This document shows positions 60,520 to 64,000 of a stretch of DNA of 64,000 bases, piece after piece (the first letter of the stretch is position 1; every line of letters starts with the position of its first letter). A model generated the notes under the pieces. That model did not search any database and had not been told where the DNA came from. It was given only the letters and a program-made list of their open reading frames with translations. Both the position numbers and the translations under genes were made by a program. Source of the DNA: Bacillota bacterium (GTDB taxonomy: Bacteria > Bacillota > Clostridia > Christensenellales > CAG-138); the NCBI GenBank assembly GCA_023400985.1, contig JAEXEN010000019.1:58192-122191 (forward strand), written 5' to 3'.

Positions 60520-61332
60520 ATGGCAAACTTTACCGTTCGTCCCATCAATACGGGGTTCATCCCAACGTACCCCAAGCAGTACCATTACCATCATTCCGTG
60601 CATAAGTACATCCCGGGCATCAAGGAAGAAAAGGAAGCTCTGCCCGATTTTACTTTCCTCATCGAAGGCAACGGCAAGAAGATACTCGTGGATACGGGTA
60701 TGTCGTGGACGGAACGCGCCAACGAATACCATCATCCCGGCTCCTGGCAGGACCCCGGCCAAGCCATTCATGAGCAGTTCGCAAAGCTCGGCATCCCCTG
60801 CGAGGATGTGGATTACGTGCTGTTCACCCATATGCACTGGGACCATATTTTCTACATGGATCATTTTAAGAACGCCACGTTCATCGCACATGAGCGCGAG
60901 TACGCGTTTGCGCTCGATCCCATTCCCCTTTACTACAAGAGCTACGAGCACCCGTTCTTAGGCGTTGTGCGCCCGTTTGAAAACATCAAGATCGATACCT
61001 GCCGCGGCGAAGCGGAGATCGTCCCGGGCGTTCGCGCGTTTGAGACCTTCGGCCATTCCCCGGGACATATGTCCATCGAAGTGGATACGCTCGACGGCCG
61101 CTACATACTCGGCGGCGACTCGGCCTTCCGCCTGGCTAACTTCAACCCCATCCCCGAGATCGGCTACGACGTAACGCCGCCGGGCCGCTTCGCGAACATC
61201 ATCGAGTGCTGGAAGAGCCTCGAGATCACCAAGGAACGCGCCGAGAACCTCGATAACATTTTGCTCTCGCACGAGACCGCGCTTTTGGACCGTATAGAAA
61301 AAACCCCGGTGTTCGGCCTCGGTAACAAATAA
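60520..61332 (+). CDS. metallo-beta-lactamase-fold hydrolase (lactonase-like)
   Basis: A 270-residue zinc-hydrolase of the MBL fold, like the N-acyl homoserine lactonase group. The HxHxDH zinc motif is seen in FTHMHWDHIFYMDHF, the second zinc ligand in FGHSPGHMSIEV, and the third in GGDSAFR. The substrate is not clear; in this operon it is more likely a sugar-lactone or ester than a quorum signal, a context inference. ATG 60520 follows TTGGAGG. It lies between the importer and the Tm-1-like gene. Confidence 0.88.
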   Translation: MANFTVRPINTGFIPTYPKQYHYHHSVHKYIPGIKEEKEALPDFTFLIEGNGKKILVDTGMSWTERANEYHHPGSWQDPGQAIHEQFAKLGIPCEDVDYVLFTHMHWDHIFYMDHFKNATFIAHEREYAFALDPIPLYYKSYEHPFLGVVRPFENIKIDTCRGEAEIVPGVRAFETFGHSPGHMSIEVDTLDGRYILGGDSAFRLANFNPIPEIGYDVTPPGRFANIIECWKSLEITKERAENLDNILLSHETALLDRIEKTPVFGLGNK

Positions 61333-61356
61333 CTGCCGGAAAGGGCGTCTGCCGCC

Positions 61357-62583
61357 ATGAAAAAGACCATCGCGATCATAGCTTGTGCCAACACGAAAAT
61401 GGCCGAAATGGAGCTTTTGCGCGACATGATAGAGCGCGGAGGTTTCAACGCGCTCACCATCGACGCGTCCTCGCGCGGAGGCTATACCTATACGGCGGGC
61501 GTGAGCGCGGAGGAAGTCGCGCGCGCGGGCGGCAGCACCGTTGAAGCGGTATGGAACACCACCTCCAGGGCGGAAGCGATTTCCGCCATGGAGGCGGGCG
61601 TTACCAATATCGTAAGCTTGCTTTACGCTAAAGGCCGCCTCCACGGCGCCATCGGCATAGGCGGGCTTCAAAATTCCACCATGGCTTCGAGCGCTTTGAG
61701 GCTCCTTCCCATCGGTATTCCTAAATTCATACTTTCGACCGTCGCGTGCGGCAACCGCCCCTTCGAGATGCTCGTAGGGGAGAAGGATATCGCCGTGATG
61801 CCTTCCGTGGCCGATATCGCGGGCATCAACCCCGTTACGGAAACGGTCTTAAGAAACGCCGCGGCTGCGGTGATGGGCATGGTCCTGTTCGCGGGCGAAA
61901 AACTCTCGCCCAAGGGGCCGCTTATCGCCGCCACCATGATGGGCGCCACCAACGACGGCATCGTGAACGCCGTGAAGCTTTTGGAGGATGCCGGCCGCTC
62001 GGTCGTGACCTTCCACTCTACGGGCGTAGGCGGGCGGTGCATGGAGAGCCTCATCCTCGACGGGATGATCAGCGCCGCGCTCGACCTCTGCCCGCATGAG
62101 ATCATCTCTGAGGATGTGTTTGGCGACGGTTTCTCCGCAGGCGCAAAAAACCGCCTCTGCGCCGCCGCAAAGATGGGCATACCGACCGTAACTGCCCCGG
62201 GCGGCATGGATTTTGTGGACTTTCCCGCAAAAGAGTTCTTCGGCGGGATCATCGGCGAGCCGGCGAAACGGAAATACGTTTTGCACAACAAGGATACCGC
62301 GCACATCAAACTAAACCCCGACGAGGCAGCGCGCGGCGCAAAGATCATGGCCGAGCGCCTCAACGCCCATACGGGCAAGCTCAGCGTGATCTTCCCGCTT
62401 CGCGGCATGCGAAGCGAAACGCGGGAAGGCGAGCCGCTTTACGACCCCGAGGTGGATTCGACGGTATTTGATACGCTCCGCAGGGAGCTTAAAAAAGACA
62501 TTCGGCGCGTGGAGCTCGACGCGCATCTGTTCGACGCGGCGTTCAGCCGCGCCGCGGCCGACGAGCTCAGCGCGATCCTATAA
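61357..62583 (+). CDS. Tm-1-like ATP-binding domain protein (UPF0261)
   Basis: A 408-residue protein of the Tm-1-like/UPF0261 family. TIAIIACANTKMAEMELLRDMIERGGFNALTIDAS, ARAGGSTVEAVWNTTS, LYAKGRLHGAIGIGGLQNSTMASSALRLLPIGIPKFILSTVA, ATMMGATNDGIV and VVTFHSTGVGGRCMESLI are its marks. The protein has two lobes and can bind ATP; its enzymatic reaction is unknown. Here it lies 24 bp after the MBL hydrolase and 18 bp before a RuBisCO-like protein, so it may act in the same pathway. Confidence 0.9.
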   Translation: MKKTIAIIACANTKMAEMELLRDMIERGGFNALTIDASSRGGYTYTAGVSAEEVARAGGSTVEAVWNTTSRAEAISAMEAGVTNIVSLLYAKGRLHGAIGIGGLQNSTMASSALRLLPIGIPKFILSTVACGNRPFEMLVGEKDIAVMPSVADIAGINPVTETVLRNAAAAVMGMVLFAGEKLSPKGPLIAATMMGATNDGIVNAVKLLEDAGRSVVTFHSTGVGGRCMESLILDGMISAALDLCPHEIISEDVFGDGFSAGAKNRLCAAAKMGIPTVTAPGGMDFVDFPAKEFFGGIIGEPAKRKYVLHNKDTAHIKLNPDEAARGAKIMAERLNAHTGKLSVIFPLRGMRSETREGEPLYDPEVDSTVFDTLRRELKKDIRRVELDAHLFDAAFSRAAADELSAIL

Positions 62584-62601
62584 AGAAACGGAGAGGGCTT
62601 T

Positions 62602-63849
62602 ATGTACTTCGAGCTTCCGTTCGACAACGAGGAAAATATCCTTTCGGGCGATTATGTGATCGCCACCTATCTGGTATCCGGCATCTCCGAAACCGACGCG
62701 CTTTCCCGTGCGGGCAAATTTGCGATCGGTCAGACGGTGGGTACATGGATACAGCTTCCGGGCATTACCGAGGCGATGGTGGAGGGATATCAGGCGCGGG
62801 TGATTTCGCTTGAATTCGTTCCCGCGGAACCGCCTGCGGCGGTTTTGCGCGTGGCGTTTGCGTCGCACAATTTTAAGGATAGCTTCGCCATGATGCAGAC
62901 GGCGCTCGTCGGCAACGACGTTTCGACCGCGCTCATGGTCAAACTCATGGATATCGCCTTTACCGAGCGTGCACTTAAGGCGTACCGCGGCCCCGTACTT
63001 TCCGTGGAGGGCGTACGCGCGACAACGGGCGTTTACGGGCGGCCCATGGTTTTGAACATGATAAAGCCCTGCATCGGCTATACCGCTTTGGAAGGCGCAA
63101 AGCTCTTTTTTGAGACCGCCATGGGCGGGGTCGATATGATCAAGGACGACGAGGTGCTTTCGGAAGTGCCGGTCTTAAGCGTATTGGAGCGCGTGCGCGC
63201 CTACAAAAAGGCGGCGGAGCAGGTGAAGCGGGAAACGGGCCGCGCGCCCGTTTACATCCCCAACATCACCGCTCGGCCCAGAAAAATGCGCGAGACCGCG
63301 CGGCTCCTTATCGAGGAGGACGCAAAAGCCTGCATGGTCAATTTCGTGACCTCGGGCGCGGATGCGCTGTATGAGCTTACAGAGGAGTTTGGAGCTAACC
63401 TTGCGTTCCTCGGCCATTACGCGGGCGCGGGTATGATGAGCTCCCCTTGGCTCGGCTATGCAAACCCCGTGCTTTTGGGTACGCTGCCGCGCCTTGCGGG
63501 TGCGGACATGGTGATGACCATGTACCCGGGCACGCCGGAGAGCCGCGGCTATCTGGAATTTTTAAAGACCGTGCAGAAGCAGAAGCTTAAGCTCGGAAAT
63601 GTAAAACCCATCCTCACCGTGGTGGGCGGCGGCGTGACGCCGCTGAACCTGAGCGCGGTCGTGAAGGAGATCGGCGTTGACGTGGTGCTCGGCGTGGGCG
63701 GCGCGATACAAGGCCATCCCATGGGTGCGCGCGAAGGTTCAAAGGCCGTCATGGCCGCTGTGGACGCCGCCGTTTCCGGCGTACCGGTAGAGGAAAAAGC
63801 CGCGTCCTGCCCGGCGCTTAAAGCCGCACTGGACGCGTGGAAGAAATAG
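62602..63849 (+). CDS. RuBisCO large-subunit-like protein (form IV-like)
   Basis: A 415-residue protein with the RuBisCO large-chain fold: N-terminal ferredoxin-like part (about 1-130), then a barrel. Lys155 in IKPCIGY aligns with the catalytic Lys175 of spinach RuBisCO, but the second lysine (spinach Lys177) is Cys157. KDDE (181-184) keeps the carbamylated lysine and metal acids, and His272 aligns with spinach His294. The phosphate-binding GGG (342-344) and GVGGA (365-369) are kept. The flexible loop has no lysine (YPGTPESRGY), so carboxylation is unlikely. Such proteins act as decarboxylases, isomerases or enolases in sugar-acid or methylthioribose routes. Confidence 0.9.
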   Translation: MYFELPFDNEENILSGDYVIATYLVSGISETDALSRAGKFAIGQTVGTWIQLPGITEAMVEGYQARVISLEFVPAEPPAAVLRVAFASHNFKDSFAMMQTALVGNDVSTALMVKLMDIAFTERALKAYRGPVLSVEGVRATTGVYGRPMVLNMIKPCIGYTALEGAKLFFETAMGGVDMIKDDEVLSEVPVLSVLERVRAYKKAAEQVKRETGRAPVYIPNITARPRKMRETARLLIEEDAKACMVNFVTSGADALYELTEEFGANLAFLGHYAGAGMMSSPWLGYANPVLLGTLPRLAGADMVMTMYPGTPESRGYLEFLKTVQKQKLKLGNVKPILTVVGGGVTPLNLSAVVKEIGVDVVLGVGGAIQGHPMGAREGSKAVMAAVDAAVSGVPVEEKAASCPALKAALDAWKK

Positions 63850-63861
63850 GAGGGATTTATT

Positions 63862-64000
63862 ATGGTAAAACCGATCGTGATCGGCTGCGACAACGCGGCG
63901 GTGGAAATGAAACATACGCTTGAAGGCGTGCTCAAAGAGATGAACATCCCCTTCGAGGATGTGGGTGTTGAAAGCGACAAGGACGGCACCGTATACCCCG
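63862..64000 (+). CDS. RpiB/LacA/LacB-family sugar-phosphate isomerase (3' end outside window)
   Basis: The visible 46 residues begin MVKPIVIGCDNAAVEMKHTLE (with GGAGGG upstream) and continue through an NIPFEDVGVESDKDGTVYP segment. This fits the RpiB/LacAB fold, whose first catalytic loop has a conserved aspartate after a GSDH/GCDN-type turn and the DYPD-like segment. It is 12 bp after the RuBisCO-like gene and runs off the window. RpiB-type enzymes isomerise ribose, allose, or tetrulose phosphates, consistent with a sugar-catabolic operon. Confidence 0.8.
   Translation, partial: MVKPIVIGCDNAAVEMKHTLEGVLKEMNIPFEDVGVESDKDGTVYP

Noticed and set aside
60520..61332. Quorum-quenching AHL lactonase as function of the MBL protein
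   Set aside because: The fold is shared by many hydrolases and the genomic context is sugar catabolism; a quorum role is not supported.

Overview
The window looks like chromosome of a spore-forming, mostly anaerobic Clostridia-type bacterium (Bacillota), probably from a gut or similar habitat. The reasons are moderately high G+C, strong Shine-Dalgarno sites (AGGAGG), sigma-A promoters of the TTGACA/TATAAT type, a GerA/GerB/GerC spore-germination operon, a CpsB/CpsC/CpsD plus LCP polysaccharide locus, many lipoproteins, and families typical of Clostridia (DUF3793, EFR1 ferredoxin, UMF1-type MFS). No phage, insertion sequence, CRISPR array or rRNA is visible. The species is not identifiable from the sequence alone.

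Layout. 1-3 kb: the end of a G5/DUF4825-like protein, a DUF2156 aminoacyltransferase-like protein and an MFS carrier. 3.1-7.8 kb: an operon of two ABC half-transporters of the YbtPQ/IrtAB-like type, DUF3793 and flavodoxin, behind a promoter with two GTTAG-N6-CTAAC operators. 7.8-12.1 kb (minus): the ger operon with a candidate sigma-G promoter. 12.1-17.8 kb (minus): a methyl-cycle and transsulfuration operon (methyltransferase, a MetK-LuxS fusion, MtnN, two PLP enzymes) behind a leader that carries an intrinsic terminator. 17.8-19.8 kb: lipA and a frameshifted lipoate ligase. 19.8-27.1 kb: a 40-codon methionine-rich leader ORF, a terminator, then a dipeptide-type ABC importer and an M20 hydrolase. 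27.1-29.8 kb: larE, an XdhC-like gene with reversed domain order, and tcdA. 29.8-35.5 kb: assorted genes (EFR1 ferredoxin, DUF2200, GyrI-like, 2-hydroxyacid dehydrogenase-like, GH18 with SH3 domains, a membrane protein). 35.9 kb: tRNA-Leu(CAA). 36.3-48.2 kb: a Wzx/Wzy-type surface polysaccharide operon with a bacillosamine-like sugar module. 48.1-53.6 kb: an AT-rich HTH regulator divergent from a 1287-residue sortase-anchored surface protein. 53.7-55.5 kb: DUF4349 and SIMPL proteins. 55.6-64 kb: an Rbs-type sugar importer followed by a metallo-beta-lactamase-fold hydrolase, a Tm-1-like protein, a RuBisCO-like protein and an RpiB-like isomerase cut by the window edge.

How the parts work together. 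The minus-strand sulfur operon encodes methionine to SAM, SAM to SAH, SAH to S-ribosylhomocysteine, then homocysteine plus AI-2 precursor, and homocysteine to cysteine, with the first and fourth enzymes fused in one chain. The methionine-rich leader ORF 2 kb away, in front of a peptide importer and hydrolase, could be a second methionine-responsive control point, although that is inference. The right-hand 8 kb is probably a catabolic operon for an unidentified sugar or sugar acid, with a RuBisCO-like protein as one of its steps.
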